Of a DNA stretch of 64,000 nucleotides, positions 18,323 to 26,846 are shown piece after piece; the first letter of the stretch is position 1, and every line of letters starts with the position of its first letter. Source of the stretch: Chitinophaga solisilvae (lineage in GTDB: Bacteria; Bacteroidota; Bacteroidia; Chitinophagales; Chitinophagaceae). The position numbers were made by a program, and so were the translations under genes. Under the pieces are notes generated by a model that ran no database searches, had not been told where the DNA came from, and saw only the letters and a list, made by a program, of their open reading frames with translations. The DNA lies in the NCBI RefSeq assembly GCF_009928525.1, contig NZ_JAABOK010000003.1, forward strand, positions 186,001-250,000, given 5' to 3'.

Positions 18323-19969
18323 ATGAAACTAACAGTGAATATTAGAACAGGTATGCTGTCAGTACTGATACTATGTATCTGTGCCTGCAAGAAAAATTAC
18401 CTTGACCGGAAACCCAGTGACCTGATTACGGAAGAAGAGGTGTTTAAGAATATTGAGAATGCAGAGCGTTTTGTAAATACCACGTATCAAAGTCTGCCTA
18501 ATATGTTTCAGCCCTGGGGATGGCCGCTCAGCAGCGCTACAGATGAAACCAACCAGGCCATCGATAATTCGAGCGCTGATGCCGGAAGTTTTAATACCGG
18601 TTCTATGAGTCCCTCTAACTTTCCGCTTAGCGGGCAATGGAATGAATATTACGGGAAGATCCGCTCCTGTAACCTCTTTCTGAAGAATTATGATAAGGTG
18701 CCCAACGATCCTAATTACCCAGGCCGGCGATCCCGGCTGAAGGGAGAAATACTGGTACTGAGGGCTTTTTATTATTTCCAGCTGATCAGCCGCTGGGGAG
18801 ATGTACCGTTGTTGCAGCAGGTGGAGAATCCGTTTGACAATCCGGATGGCATTTACTTTAAGCGTAACAGTATCACGGAAGTGATGGGTGCTGTTGTCAG
18901 GGACCTGGACGATGCCATGGCATTGCTGCCGCCAACATATGCAGAGCGGCCCAACAACTGGGGGCGGGCTTCGCGGGTAATAGCCCTGTCGCTGAAAGGC
19001 CGCGCCCTTTTGTATTATGCCAGTCCGTTGTATAATCCCGCCAACGACCAGCAACGCTGGACGCAGGCAGCTGCAGCGTGTAAGGCCGCGCTTGACTCTG
19101 CTCTCGTTAACGGCTATACGCTGTATGAAAACTATTCTGAGATTTTCACCCAGTATTTCAACAGGGAGGTGATCTGGAGCCGGCCGGCGCCGGGCGCTTA
19201 CGGTGATGGAGGTATAGACCGGGAGATGAATCCGCGGGGCGCCAATGGTTATGGTAATGTAAACCCTATACAGGAGCTGGTAGATGATTATGAGATGGAG
19301 CGTACCGGGTTGCCGATTACAGATCCGGCTTCCGGTTATAATCCGCAGCAACCTTACAAAGACCGTGATCCGCGGTTTTATGCTACCATCCTGTTCCCTG
19401 GCAGTATGTGGAAAGGCCGGCCGCTGAACCCGAACGGGGAAGACGCTCCGCGTCCCGGGCAGCATGCTACCAACTACTGGCCCCGTAAATATCTGCTGGA
19501 GGGGGTGAACCTCTTTTCCAGTACCGGCGCTACCGATCGTAAGTGGGTATTGATACGGACTGCCGAGTTGTACCTCAACTATGCAGAAGCGCAGAATGAA
19601 GCCACCGGGCCCGGTGCAGAGGTATATAATGCACTCAATGCCATCAGGACCCGTGCCGGCATACCTGCCGTCAGCGGAGGTAACAGGGAAGCCCTGCGCG
19701 AACGTATCCGTCATGAAAGAAGGATAGAGCTGGCGCTGGAAGGGCATCGCTTCTGGGATGTACGGCGCTGGAAAGTAGCAGAGGTCACAGATAACCGCGA
19801 GATACACGGGGTTACCGTTACCGGCAGCGGTAATGTAACCTACAGTTATCCGGTTGTAGAGAAACGCGTATTCGATCCGAAACGCGCTTACTGGCTGCCC
19901 GTTCCGCAGGCGGAAATGGACAAGGTGAGCGGCCGTAATCCTGAGTTTGTTCAGAACCCGGGCTGGTGA
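18323..19969 (+). CDS. SusD/RagB-family glycan-binding lipoprotein
   Basis: 548 residues. Lipoprotein signal with lipobox ending at Cys (VLILCICACKK), then the SusD fold: N-terminal PSDLITEEEVFKNIENAERF, TPR-like helices (LKGEILVLRAFYYFQLISRW), and the conserved C-terminal RHERRIELALEGHRFWDVRRWK and YWLPVPQAEM. It sits on the outer membrane as the lid of the SusC transporter encoded just upstream and captures the oligosaccharide. The specific sugar cannot be read from the sequence; the GH20-like gene two positions downstream hints at hexosamine glycans. Confidence 0.95.
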   Translation: MKLTVNIRTGMLSVLILCICACKKNYLDRKPSDLITEEEVFKNIENAERFVNTTYQSLPNMFQPWGWPLSSATDETNQAIDNSSADAGSFNTGSMSPSNFPLSGQWNEYYGKIRSCNLFLKNYDKVPNDPNYPGRRSRLKGEILVLRAFYYFQLISRWGDVPLLQQVENPFDNPDGIYFKRNSITEVMGAVVRDLDDAMALLPPTYAERPNNWGRASRVIALSLKGRALLYYASPLYNPANDQQRWTQAAAACKAALDSALVNGYTLYENYSEIFTQYFNREVIWSRPAPGAYGDGGIDREMNPRGANGYGNVNPIQELVDDYEMERTGLPITDPASGYNPQQPYKDRDPRFYATILFPGSMWKGRPLNPNGEDAPRPGQHATNYWPRKYLLEGVNLFSSTGATDRKWVLIRTAELYLNYAEAQNEATGPGAEVYNALNAIRTRAGIPAVSGGNREALRERIRHERRIELALEGHRFWDVRRWKVAEVTDNREIHGVTVTGSGNVTYSYPVVEKRVFDPKRAYWLPVPQAEMDKVSGRNPEFVQNPGW

Positions 19970-19999
19970 TAATGGCTTCATCTCATAAACAAAGACAAC

Positions 20000-21280
20000 A
20001 TGAAACACATCCGATATTATCTGTTACTGCTGACGAGCATACTGGCATTCAGCAGTTGCAAAAAAGAGAAAACGTTTGAACATGATTCTTCGTCGCCGGT
20101 GGTCATTGACAGGTTTACGCCGGCTACCGGCGGCGCCGGTACCGAAGTGCTGATATACGGCAGTAATTTCAGTCCGGATACCAGTCGTATAACCGTTACC
20201 GTGAACGGGGTGAGAGCTTATGTAGAGGGCGTTGTGGAAGATCGCTTGCTTATTGTGGTTCCCCGTAAAGCCGGTACCGGCAAGATCACCGTTACAATAG
20301 ACGGGCAGGCAGGCATCAGTAAGGAAGATTTCGGTTATCAGACATCGTATGTGGTGAGTACGCTGGCCGGCAACGGCTCCGCCGGATATGCCGACGGAAA
20401 GGGGGCAGCGGCCGCCTTTAACTTCGGCAACCGCTGCGGGCTGGATATTGATGCCGACGGTAACCTCTATGTAGCCGAAGCGGAGAACCGGCGTATCCGC
20501 AAAGTAGCGCCCGACGGCACTGTTACCACATTGGCCGGCAGCGGCAAAAATGAGTACGCAGAAGGTAAAGGCACTGCAGCATCGTTTTACCTGCCGCTGG
20601 ACGTAGTGGTGGATAAAGCCGGTAATGTCTTCACTTCTGATCCTGCTGCCTGGACCATCCGTAAAATCACGCCTGACGGCACCACCTCTCTGGTGGGCTG
20701 GATGGAAGCCTGGGGTATCGGCATTGACAAAAGAGATGGCACGCTCTATTACACAGATGCGCGCAGCAATGGGAGTGTTTTCAAAGTAAAGCCGGATGGA
20801 AGCGCGGAGCAGATTATAACCGGACTGTCCTATCCTTCAGATGTAACGGTAGACAGTAAAGGCAATCTTTTCGTGGTAGTAAATGGCAGCTCCGTCATTC
20901 AGGAATACAAATACGGTACCTGGGAGAAAGGGGTTACCATCGGGCAGGCGGGCGTCACCGGTCTGGTGAACGGTGCGGCCGGCACTGCCAGGTTTGAATA
21001 TCCGTGGGCCATTGCAGCAGATGCCAATGACAATCTTTATGTTGCCGGCAATGGTACGTGGGACGGATCATCGGTGAATACCAACCAGTGCATCCGTCTT
21101 ATTACAACCGGTACATGGCAGGTAAGTACCTATAGCGGTGGCAGTACGGCCGGCTTTGCAGATGGCGCCGGTGCAGCAGCCTTGTTTTATGCGCCTACCG
21201 GTATCACCATCGGGAAAGACGGCACCGCATATGTTGTAGACAGAAAGAATAATCGTATCAGAAAAGTAATCGCAGAATAA
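20000..21280 (+). CDS. TIG (IPT) plus NHL-repeat lipoprotein of a SusCD locus
   Basis: 426 residues. A signal peptide with lipobox (LAFSSCKKE) is followed by one IPT/TIG immunoglobulin-like domain (~35-115, VIDRFTPATGGAGTEVLIYG) and a set of NHL beta-propeller repeats (~120-426) with recurrent G-L-D-I-D-A-D-G-N-L-Y-V-A-like units (such as NLYVAEAENRRIRKVAPDG). No catalytic motif. TIG-NHL lipoproteins commonly follow SusC/SusD pairs; the likely role is as a surface glycan-binding protein in the SusCD complex, which is inference. It lies 30 bp after susD and one codon before the GH20-like gene. Confidence 0.85.
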   Translation: MKHIRYYLLLLTSILAFSSCKKEKTFEHDSSSPVVIDRFTPATGGAGTEVLIYGSNFSPDTSRITVTVNGVRAYVEGVVEDRLLIVVPRKAGTGKITVTIDGQAGISKEDFGYQTSYVVSTLAGNGSAGYADGKGAAAAFNFGNRCGLDIDADGNLYVAEAENRRIRKVAPDGTVTTLAGSGKNEYAEGKGTAASFYLPLDVVVDKAGNVFTSDPAAWTIRKITPDGTTSLVGWMEAWGIGIDKRDGTLYYTDARSNGSVFKVKPDGSAEQIITGLSYPSDVTVDSKGNLFVVVNGSSVIQEYKYGTWEKGVTIGQAGVTGLVNGAAGTARFEYPWAIAADANDNLYVAGNGTWDGSSVNTNQCIRLITTGTWQVSTYSGGSTAGFADGAGAAALFYAPTGITIGKDGTAYVVDRKNNRIRKVIAE

Positions 21281-21282
21281 CT

Positions 21283-22419
21283 ATGGGAAAAAGATCTTTA
21301 AAATGGATGTTATTATGGGGAAGCATTATGGTTGCCCTGCAACTCAATGCACAGGATTTCCGCTCTTTTAAATGGCAGGAGCTGCCGGTAAGAGGATTGT
21401 TGCTGAGTGTGCCCCAGAAGCAGGACATACCGATGTTGTGTGACTTTATCAGGAAGGCATTGCCTAAAGAAGGCGTTAATACGCTGGCGCTGCGGATTGA
21501 ATACTGGTACCAGTTTCAGTCGCACCCGGAACTGGCCGAACCGAATGCGATTTCCAAAGAAGGGTTATTGCAGATTGTACAGGCGTGCCGAGATGTCAAT
21601 ATCCGGTTTATTCCGACCATGAATCTGCTGGCGCATCAGAGCGAGCAGACAGAGATTGGTCCTTTGCTGAAGCATTATCCGCAGTTTGATGAATCGCCGG
21701 ACTATAATCCGCCGGTGCCCTGGAAGAACGGAGGGATGTTTGATTTCTACAGCAAAAGTCTTTGTCCGGCGCATCCGGATTTACCCGGGATATTGTTTCC
21801 TCTTATGGACGAACTGATAGACGTATGCGGGGCCGATGCGTTGCATGTGGGACTGGATGAAGCATGGATTGTGGGTTATGATAAATGTCCCCGCTGCGGT
21901 GGCCGCGATAAATCCGACATATTAGCGGAATACATTAATATGCTGCATGCGCATCTGAAGCAGAAGGGCTGTGAGATGTGGATGTGGAGCGATCGTCTGA
22001 TAGACGGCAAAACCACTAATCTGCTGGCCTGGCAGGCGAGTATGAATGATACGCACCGGGCGATAGACCGTATTCCGAAAGATATTGTGATCTGTGACTG
22101 GAAGTATGAAAGTGCCCCTCCTACTCCGGCTTATTTTGCGCTGAAAGGGTTTAATGTGCTGGCAAGCGCCTGTGCCAATACAGACGTGGCGCTGGCACAG
22201 CTGGATCAGATACTGGCTGGCCGGAAAGATGGCACCCGTGCAGAATTTGCTTTGCCGGTGGCACAGCGGATGAAAGGTGTTTTTGAAACGATGTGGATCA
22301 GTACCCGGGAATTTATCAATGCCTATTATGGCAAGGGCGAATTCCGGCCGGGAGCGAAAGATAATGCTGACACCTTTAAGGCGCTGTTTAAGGGTATACG
22401 GGATGCCGCGAAGCGGTAA
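21283..22419 (+). CDS. GH20-like exported glycoside hydrolase
   Basis: 378 residues with a signal peptide (LKWMLLWGSIMVALQLNAQ). The body is a TIM-barrel-like domain; ADALHVGLDEAW (Asp192-Glu193) resembles the H-x-G-x-D-E catalytic signature of family 20 beta-N-acetylhexosaminidases, in which the Asp orients the substrate acetamido group and the Glu is the acid. MWMWSDRLI and LLAWQASMND also recall the family's barrel strands. A CPRCGG pair (Cys202/Cys205) just after the active site is unusual. It is much shorter than classical GH20 enzymes and lacks their extra N-terminal domain. Last gene of the sigma-controlled locus; a strong terminator follows. Confidence 0.68.
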   Translation: MGKRSLKWMLLWGSIMVALQLNAQDFRSFKWQELPVRGLLLSVPQKQDIPMLCDFIRKALPKEGVNTLALRIEYWYQFQSHPELAEPNAISKEGLLQIVQACRDVNIRFIPTMNLLAHQSEQTEIGPLLKHYPQFDESPDYNPPVPWKNGGMFDFYSKSLCPAHPDLPGILFPLMDELIDVCGADALHVGLDEAWIVGYDKCPRCGGRDKSDILAEYINMLHAHLKQKGCEMWMWSDRLIDGKTTNLLAWQASMNDTHRAIDRIPKDIVICDWKYESAPPTPAYFALKGFNVLASACANTDVALAQLDQILAGRKDGTRAEFALPVAQRMKGVFETMWISTREFINAYYGKGEFRPGAKDNADTFKALFKGIRDAAKR

Positions 22420-22427
22420 TGAATATC

Positions 22428-22479
22428 CTGATAAATAAAAGCGGGGCTGCTGAAGAGCGGCCCCGCTTTTATTTATCAG
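22428..22479. terminator. Strong bidirectional terminator
   Basis: CTGATAAATAAAAGCGGGGC pairs perfectly with GCCCCGCTTTTATTTATCAG (20 bp). The U-rich side works in both directions, ending the GH20-like gene on one strand and the HAD gene on the other; the HAD stop codon (22476-22478) lies in the stem. Confidence 0.92.
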
Positions 22480-23102
22480 CCGTTCTGCGGTCTGAAGATG
22501 TCTGTTATTGTTTTAGGCGCCTGCAGGTGGAGTGTTTGTAATCCTACTGCCTTAGCGCCTTCTATATTGGGCAGGGTATCGTCAATAAATAGTGTTTCTG
22601 CTGCTTTCAGGCCGTTTTCATCCAGCACCATCTGGTAGGAAGCAGCATCGGGTTTCCGGTGCCCCATCAGGTGGGAGTAATAGGCTCTGTCGAAGAAGGT
22701 TGCGAGGGACGGGATTCCGCGGCTTTCCTGCAGAATTTTATGAAAGGCATCCAGGTGGATGGCGTTGGTGTTACTGAGCAGATACAGGCCGTAGTATTGT
22801 CTGAGTTGCTGGAGCAGTTGCAGGCGTTGCAGGGGGAAGTCCAGCAGCATGGCATTCCACGCGGTTGTGATCTGTTCCGGCGTTACGCCTGCGGGCACGT
22901 GTTGCTGCATTTCCTGCAGGAATTCTGCAGTGCTAACGTGTCCGGTTTCCAATCCGTTGAAGAGGTCAGAGCCATGAAACTGAGAATATAATTCGTCGAA
23001 ATTAGTGACGCCCAGTTTCTGAAAAGCCTCGCTGGTAAGTTTATAATCGATGTTGAGGATAACGCCTCCGAGGTCGAAAATGATATTTTTAATGCCTTGC
23101 AT
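22476..23102 (-). CDS. HAD-superfamily phosphatase (subfamily IA)
   Basis: 208 residues from the ATG at 23100-23102. HAD motif I is NIIFDLGGVILNID: the nucleophile Asp is present, but the usual second Asp of D-x-D is a Gly, as in YihX-type relatives. Motif II is LLSNTN, motif III is the Lys in GHRKPDAASY, and motif IV is LFIDDTLPNI. Helical cap residues lie between motifs I and II. Family members hydrolyse small sugar phosphates or similar; the substrate is not known here. Single gene, convergent with the glycan locus and sharing its terminator. Confidence 0.87.
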   Translation of the reverse strand: MQGIKNIIFDLGGVILNIDYKLTSEAFQKLGVTNFDELYSQFHGSDLFNGLETGHVSTAEFLQEMQQHVPAGVTPEQITTAWNAMLLDFPLQRLQLLQQLRQYYGLYLLSNTNAIHLDAFHKILQESRGIPSLATFFDRAYYSHLMGHRKPDAASYQMVLDENGLKAAETLFIDDTLPNIEGAKAVGLQTLHLQAPKTITDIFRPQNG

Positions 23103-23210
23103 ACTCAATCTGTAATAGGTAATGACGTTGCAAAGAAAGGAGGTTTTTATTAAAGTAGAGGCGTTACCGTTTTATGTTAAAAAAAATTTAGGATAATTCG
23201 GGGAAATAAT

Positions 23211-23218
23211 TAACTTTG
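23211..23218 (+). promoter_or_regulatory. Predicted -7 box of tRNA-Met
   Basis: TAACTTTG, an exact TAnnTTTG match, 37 bases before the mature tRNA. A TTTAG about 20 bases further upstream could act as the -33 element. Confidence 0.6.
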
Positions 23219-23255
23219 CCGTCCCTTGAAAAGGGGAAATCAGTTCTTCGGAACA

Positions 23256-23329
23256 GGTCCTATAGCTCAGTTGGTTAGAGCACCTGACTCATAATCAGGG
23301 GGTCCCAGGATCATGCCCTGGTGGGACCA
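23256..23329 (+). tRNA. tRNA-Met (anticodon CAT), elongator type
   Basis: 74 nt fold: acceptor GGTCCTA/TGGGACC, D-arm GCTC/GAGC, anticodon stem CCTGA/TCAGG with loop CTCATAA, T-arm CCAGG/CCTGG, discriminator A; the 3' CCA is not encoded. The first acceptor pair is G-C and the anticodon stem lacks three consecutive G-C pairs, so it is not the initiator. A tRNA-Ile2 with lysidine-modified CAT is the alternative; the AGTTGGTTAGAGCAC D-region favours Met. The T-loop reads ATCATGC instead of the usual TTCRANN. Confidence 0.9.
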
Positions 23330-23335
23330 CACTAC

Positions 23336-23375
23336 ACGAAAGGCTTTCAGCGGATTACGGCTGGAGGCCTTTCGT
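23336..23375 (+). terminator. Terminator after tRNA-Met
   Basis: ACGAAAGGC (23336-23344) and GCCTTTCGT (23367-23375) form a 9-bp stem, followed by CTTTCTGCC. Confidence 0.75.
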
Positions 23376-23474
23376 CTTTCTGCCATATTCCGGTATCCAA
23401 CGAAATGAACAATAATTTATATATTATGTTGTGAATGGGAGCAAGAGATTTTTTAAACTACCTCTTCATTCCAG

Positions 23475-24380
23475 ATGAAACGACTAAGGAAACTAGTAAA
23501 TGTTTTGTATCATTCCTTGTATACTTCCAGAAAGATTCAGCAGACAGATATCCTGCTGCTGGGAAAACTGCTCGCCAGGCAGAATAAGCAATTACCTATC
23601 CTGCGTGATCTTGCTGAAGCTGAATTCAAGGTGTTTTCCCAATCGGGCGATGACGGTATTATTCAGTACCTCATTCATAAAATAGCTATTCCCAATAAGA
23701 TATTTATAGAATTCGGTGTAGAAAACTATGTTGAATCCAATACCCGGTTTCTCCTCAAAAACGATAACTGGAGCGGGCTGCTGATCGATGGCGGCCAGAA
23801 AAGTATTGACTACATTAAATCAGACGATATTTATTACCAGCACAACCTGGAAGTGGTGCAGTCTTTTATCACCGCCGAAAATATCAATGACCTGATTACT
23901 GCGGGCGGTTTATCCGGTGAAATCGGTCTGTTGTCTATAGATATAGACGGTAATGATTACTGGATATGGAAGGCCATCCAGGCGGTACAACCCGTAATTG
24001 TGGTAGTTGAATATAACAGTGTTCTGGGAAAAGAGCGGGCGCTTACGGTACCCTATAAGGCGGATTTTATCAGGGAGCATGCCCATTACAGTCACCTTTA
24101 CTTTGGCGCCTCCCTCAAGGCGTTATGTGTGCTGGCAGAAGAAAAGGGATATGCTTTTGTAGGCTCAAACTCCTATGGCAACAATGCCTATTTCGTCAGG
24201 AAAGAACATGTAGGAGAGCTGCAGGTATTTAGTGCAGAAGCAGGTTATGTGAAGTCCCATTTCCGGGAAAGCAGGGATAGAAAAGGGCAGTTAAACTATT
24301 TGTCCGGCGATGAAAGATATGCGTGTATAAAGGGGCTGCCGGTGTATAATGTGGAGAATAATGTTATGGAATCGCTGTAG
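23475..24380 (+). CDS. FkbM-like / SAM-methyltransferase-like protein of unknown function
   Basis: 301 residues, no signal peptide or membrane helix. The middle reads KIFIEFGVENYVESNTRFLL and GLLIDGGQKS, like the glycine-rich first strand and second-strand acidic residue of class I methyltransferases; LLSIDIDGNDYWIWKAI recalls the FkbM family's I-D-x-D/E-G-x-E region. Similar proteins occur in surface-polysaccharide clusters, but none lies here, so the role is open. The gene appears more AT-rich than its neighbours and sits directly after a tRNA terminator as a single-gene unit; transfer next to the tRNA is possible but no att repeat was seen. Confidence 0.55.
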   Translation: MKRLRKLVNVLYHSLYTSRKIQQTDILLLGKLLARQNKQLPILRDLAEAEFKVFSQSGDDGIIQYLIHKIAIPNKIFIEFGVENYVESNTRFLLKNDNWSGLLIDGGQKSIDYIKSDDIYYQHNLEVVQSFITAENINDLITAGGLSGEIGLLSIDIDGNDYWIWKAIQAVQPVIVVVEYNSVLGKERALTVPYKADFIREHAHYSHLYFGASLKALCVLAEEKGYAFVGSNSYGNNAYFVRKEHVGELQVFSAEAGYVKSHFRESRDRKGQLNYLSGDERYACIKGLPVYNVENNVMESL

Positions 24381-24388
24381 GTATATCT

Positions 24389-24416
24389 GTGAAGCCGATC
24401 AGATGACCGGCTTCAC
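24389..24416 (+). terminator. Hairpin between the FkbM-like gene and acr3
   Basis: GTGAAGCCG (24389-24397) pairs with CGGCTTCAC (24408-24416). No T-run follows; it lies between convergent genes. Confidence 0.55.
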
Positions 24417-24441
24417 GTAATTGGTGAGCTTACCTAGTATA

Positions 24442-25512
24442 TCAGGCCGGAATGGGATAGTATTTTTTGCGGAGCCGGAAGGCAACATGTACCAGGGCAA
24501 TTAATGCAGGTACTTCTACCAATGGCCCTATTACTCCGGCAAAGGCCTCACCACTGTTGATGCCAAATACCCCGATAGCAACTGCTATCGCCAGTTCAAA
24601 ATTGTTGCCGGCAGCAGTAAACGCAATCGAGACGGTTTGCGGGTAATCGGCGCCCGTTTTCTTTCCGGCAATGAAGCTCATCACAAACATTAATGCAAAG
24701 TATATTGCCAGCGGCAATGCAATGCGTAAAACATCCAGTGGTAGCTCTATGATAAGTGCTCCTTTCAGACTAAACATTACCACGATGGTAAATAATAAAG
24801 CGACAAGTGTTACAGGAGAGATGAAAGGGATAAACTTCCGATGATACCAGTTTTCACCTTTAAGTGCAATCAGCGTGTACCTGCTGATTATACCGGCAGC
24901 GAAAGGAATACCCAGATAGATGCCGACGCTGGTTGTAATCTCTTTTACAGTAATGTTTACGTTGATGCCTTTGATACCAAAAAGCGGCGGCAGTACGGTA
25001 ATGAATACATAAGCGTACAAACTATAAAGCAGTATCTGAAAAATACTGTTTAGCGCTACCAGTCCGGCTGCATATTCCCTGTTTCCCTCTGCCAGCTCAT
25101 TCCATACAATTACCATAGCAATACATCGCGCAAGCCCGATCAGTATCAGTCCTGTCATGTATGCAGGATAATCTCTCAGGAACAGTACCGCCAATGTAAA
25201 CATCAGTACAGGACCAATCACCCAGTTTAACACTAATGAAGTGGTCAGTATTTTCACATTGCGGAAGATTTTGCCAATTTGTTCGTAGCGTACTTTAGCC
25301 AATGGCGGGTACATCATCAGGATCAATCCGGCGGCCAGTGGTATATTGGTTGTTCCGCTGCCGTGGCTGTTTACAGACGTAACTGAGGCAGGTATAAAGT
25401 ATCCCAGCGCCACCCCGGCAGCCATAGCCAGGAATATCCATAGTGTTAAGTATCTGTCTGAAAAGCCAAGCCGTTTCCTTTCCGCTGCAGGGTTGCAATT
25501 GTTCGCGCTCAT
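24442..25512 (-). CDS. acr3: Arsenite efflux transporter, ACR3 family
   Basis: 356-residue inner-membrane protein with about ten transmembrane helices. It exports arsenite using the proton-motive force. The family-diagnostic helix with the essential cysteine reads [31 protein letters not shown] matches the conserved motif late in the family. Start ATG at 25510-25512. Last gene of the arsR-arsM-arsC-acr3 operon; arsC ends one base upstream. It works with arsC, which makes arsenite from arsenate, and arsM, which methylates arsenite. Confidence 0.94.
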   Translation of the reverse strand: MSANNCNPAAERKRLGFSDRYLTLWIFLAMAAGVALGYFIPASVTSVNSHGSGTTNIPLAAGLILMMYPPLAKVRYEQIGKIFRNVKILTTSLVLNWVIGPVLMFTLAVLFLRDYPAYMTGLILIGLARCIAMVIVWNELAEGNREYAAGLVALNSIFQILLYSLYAYVFITVLPPLFGIKGINVNITVKEITTSVGIYLGIPFAAGIISRYTLIALKGENWYHRKFIPFISPVTLVALLFTIVVMFSLKGALIIELPLDVLRIALPLAIYFALMFVMSFIAGKKTGADYPQTVSIAFTAAGNNFELAIAVAIGVFGINSGEAFAGVIGPLVEVPALIALVHVAFRLRKKYYPIPA

Positions 25513-25513
25513 A

Positions 25514-25930
25514 TTATGCTATATTTTCCTGAATGAAGTTCCGGCTGTATTTTTTTATTTCTTCGCGTACTGCCTTGAATTGCTCCATAATTTCGGCTTC
25601 TGTACCGGTGGCTTTTGCCGGGTCCGGGAAGTTGTAATGAAACTTCCGGGCTCCCGAAGGAAAGAACGGACAACGTTCCTTTGCATTATCGCACACTGTA
25701 ATTACAAAGTCGAAATCAATGGACCTGTACTCATCAATATTGTTTGATGTATGGTCAGCAATATCAATACCATCAGCCTGCATGGTTGCAATGGCTCGGG
25801 GATTTACGCCATGTGTTTCCACGCCGGCGCTGTAGACTTCAGCTTTATCTCCTGCAAAATGTTTCAGGTATCCTTCTGCCATCTGACTTCTGCAGCTATT
25901 GCCGGTACACAGGACCAGTATTTTTTTCAT
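25514..25930 (-). CDS. arsC: Thioredoxin-coupled arsenate reductase (low-molecular-weight phosphatase fold)
   Basis: 138 residues. It reduces arsenate to arsenite. The P-loop [14 protein letters not shown] carries the CX5R active site (Cys8, Arg14), and the two later cysteines in [14 protein letters not shown] form the disulfide cascade typical of the thioredoxin-dependent class. [12 protein letters not shown] holds the general-acid Asp. Family length matches. It lies 18 bp after arsM and one base before acr3, so translation is probably coupled. Confidence 0.94.
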   Translation of the reverse strand: MKKILVLCTGNSCRSQMAEGYLKHFAGDKAEVYSAGVETHGVNPRAIATMQADGIDIADHTSNNIDEYRSIDFDFVITVCDNAKERCPFFPSGARKFHYNFPDPAKATGTEAEIMEQFKAVREEIKKYSRNFIQENIA

Positions 25931-25948
25931 GGTGGTTGATTTATAAGT

Positions 25949-26791
25949 TTAACTGCAACAGCCGGGGGCGCAGCAACCTGCTTCGGCTGGTTTTGCAGCA
26001 TAGACGGTTATGCTGTAAATTCCTGTTGGTGATGACCTGAAAGCTGCGATTTGTTCGGGTGACAGATAATTGCTGAGAATATCGTCAGGTATAATAATCG
26101 CTTTCTGTTGCTGAATAGTTACATCCGTAAATCCGGTAGTATTAATAAGGCCGAGGTATTCCTCTTTCTGAATGGCGCCAGATACGCAGCCCGCATACAT
26201 TTCAGCCGCCTGCTGAATGCTGGCAGGCAGTTCTCCTTCCAGAACAATGTCAGAGATACTGAAGTGGCCTCCTGGTTTTAATACACGTAAAATTTCCTTG
26301 AATACACCTGCTTTATTAGGCACGAGGTTCAGCACGCAATTACTTACAATAACATCTGCAGTATTGGCTGTTACAGGTATTTGTTCAATATCTCCCTGAC
26401 GGAATTCTACATTGTGAAATCCTGCTTTTTCAGCATTCCGGCGCGCCAGGTCAATCATGGCAGGAGTAAAGTCTATTCCGATTACCTTGCCTGTTTCGCC
26501 GGTTTCCGAGCGGGCTACAAAGGCATCGTTCCCTGCACCGCTGCCCAGGTCTATTACCACATCTCCCTTTTTTATGGCTGCAAATTGAGTGGGCAGGCCG
26601 CAGCCAAGACCTAAATCAGCATCTGAATTATATCCTTCCAGCTGCGTGTAGTCGTCGCTCATGATATTGTATACCTCAGTAGAACAGCAGCCGGAGCCGC
26701 AGCAGGAGGCCTGATTGGTAGCCTTATCCTGCATCGCTATCTCGCTGTACTTCTGCTTTACCAGATCTTTTATCTGTTGTTCCTTTTCCAT
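25949..26791 (-). CDS. arsM: Arsenite S-adenosylmethionine methyltransferase
   Basis: 280 residues. Converts arsenite to methylated, partly volatile forms. SAM-binding motif VVIDLGSGAGNDAFVA and motif II GIDFTPAMIDLARRNAEKAG are clear; Cys-containing segments YNSDADLGLGCGLP, VSNCVLNL and MYAGCVSGAI hold the cysteines that bind arsenic in ArsM. Additional vicinal cysteines mark both ends (ASCCGSGCCST near residue 30 and EAGCCAPGCCS at the C-terminus). It follows arsR after a 55-bp gap that contains a second copy of the predicted ArsR operator, so arsM-arsC-acr3 may be separately tunable. Confidence 0.94.
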   Translation of the reverse strand: MEKEQQIKDLVKQKYSEIAMQDKATNQASCCGSGCCSTEVYNIMSDDYTQLEGYNSDADLGLGCGLPTQFAAIKKGDVVIDLGSGAGNDAFVARSETGETGKVIGIDFTPAMIDLARRNAEKAGFHNVEFRQGDIEQIPVTANTADVIVSNCVLNLVPNKAGVFKEILRVLKPGGHFSISDIVLEGELPASIQQAAEMYAGCVSGAIQKEEYLGLINTTGFTDVTIQQQKAIIIPDDILSNYLSPEQIAAFRSSPTGIYSITVYAAKPAEAGCCAPGCCS

Positions 26792-26812
26792 AATTTTTGC
26801 TTTAAATGTATT

Positions 26813-26828
26813 ATTGCAATATTGCGAT
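26813..26828 (-). promoter_or_regulatory. Predicted ArsR operator 2 (arsR-arsM gap)
   Basis: ATTGCAATATTGCGAT, a nearly perfect 16-bp palindrome, differs at two positions from operator 1 upstream of arsR (27192-27207). It lies 21 bases before the arsM start. Confidence 0.7.
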
Positions 26829-26846
26829 GATTGAAGCCAAAAAATT

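Noticed and set aside
18371-20008. A 545-residue minus-strand reading frame over susD
   Set aside because: Antisense shadow; SusD on the plus strand carries a lipobox and all family motifs.
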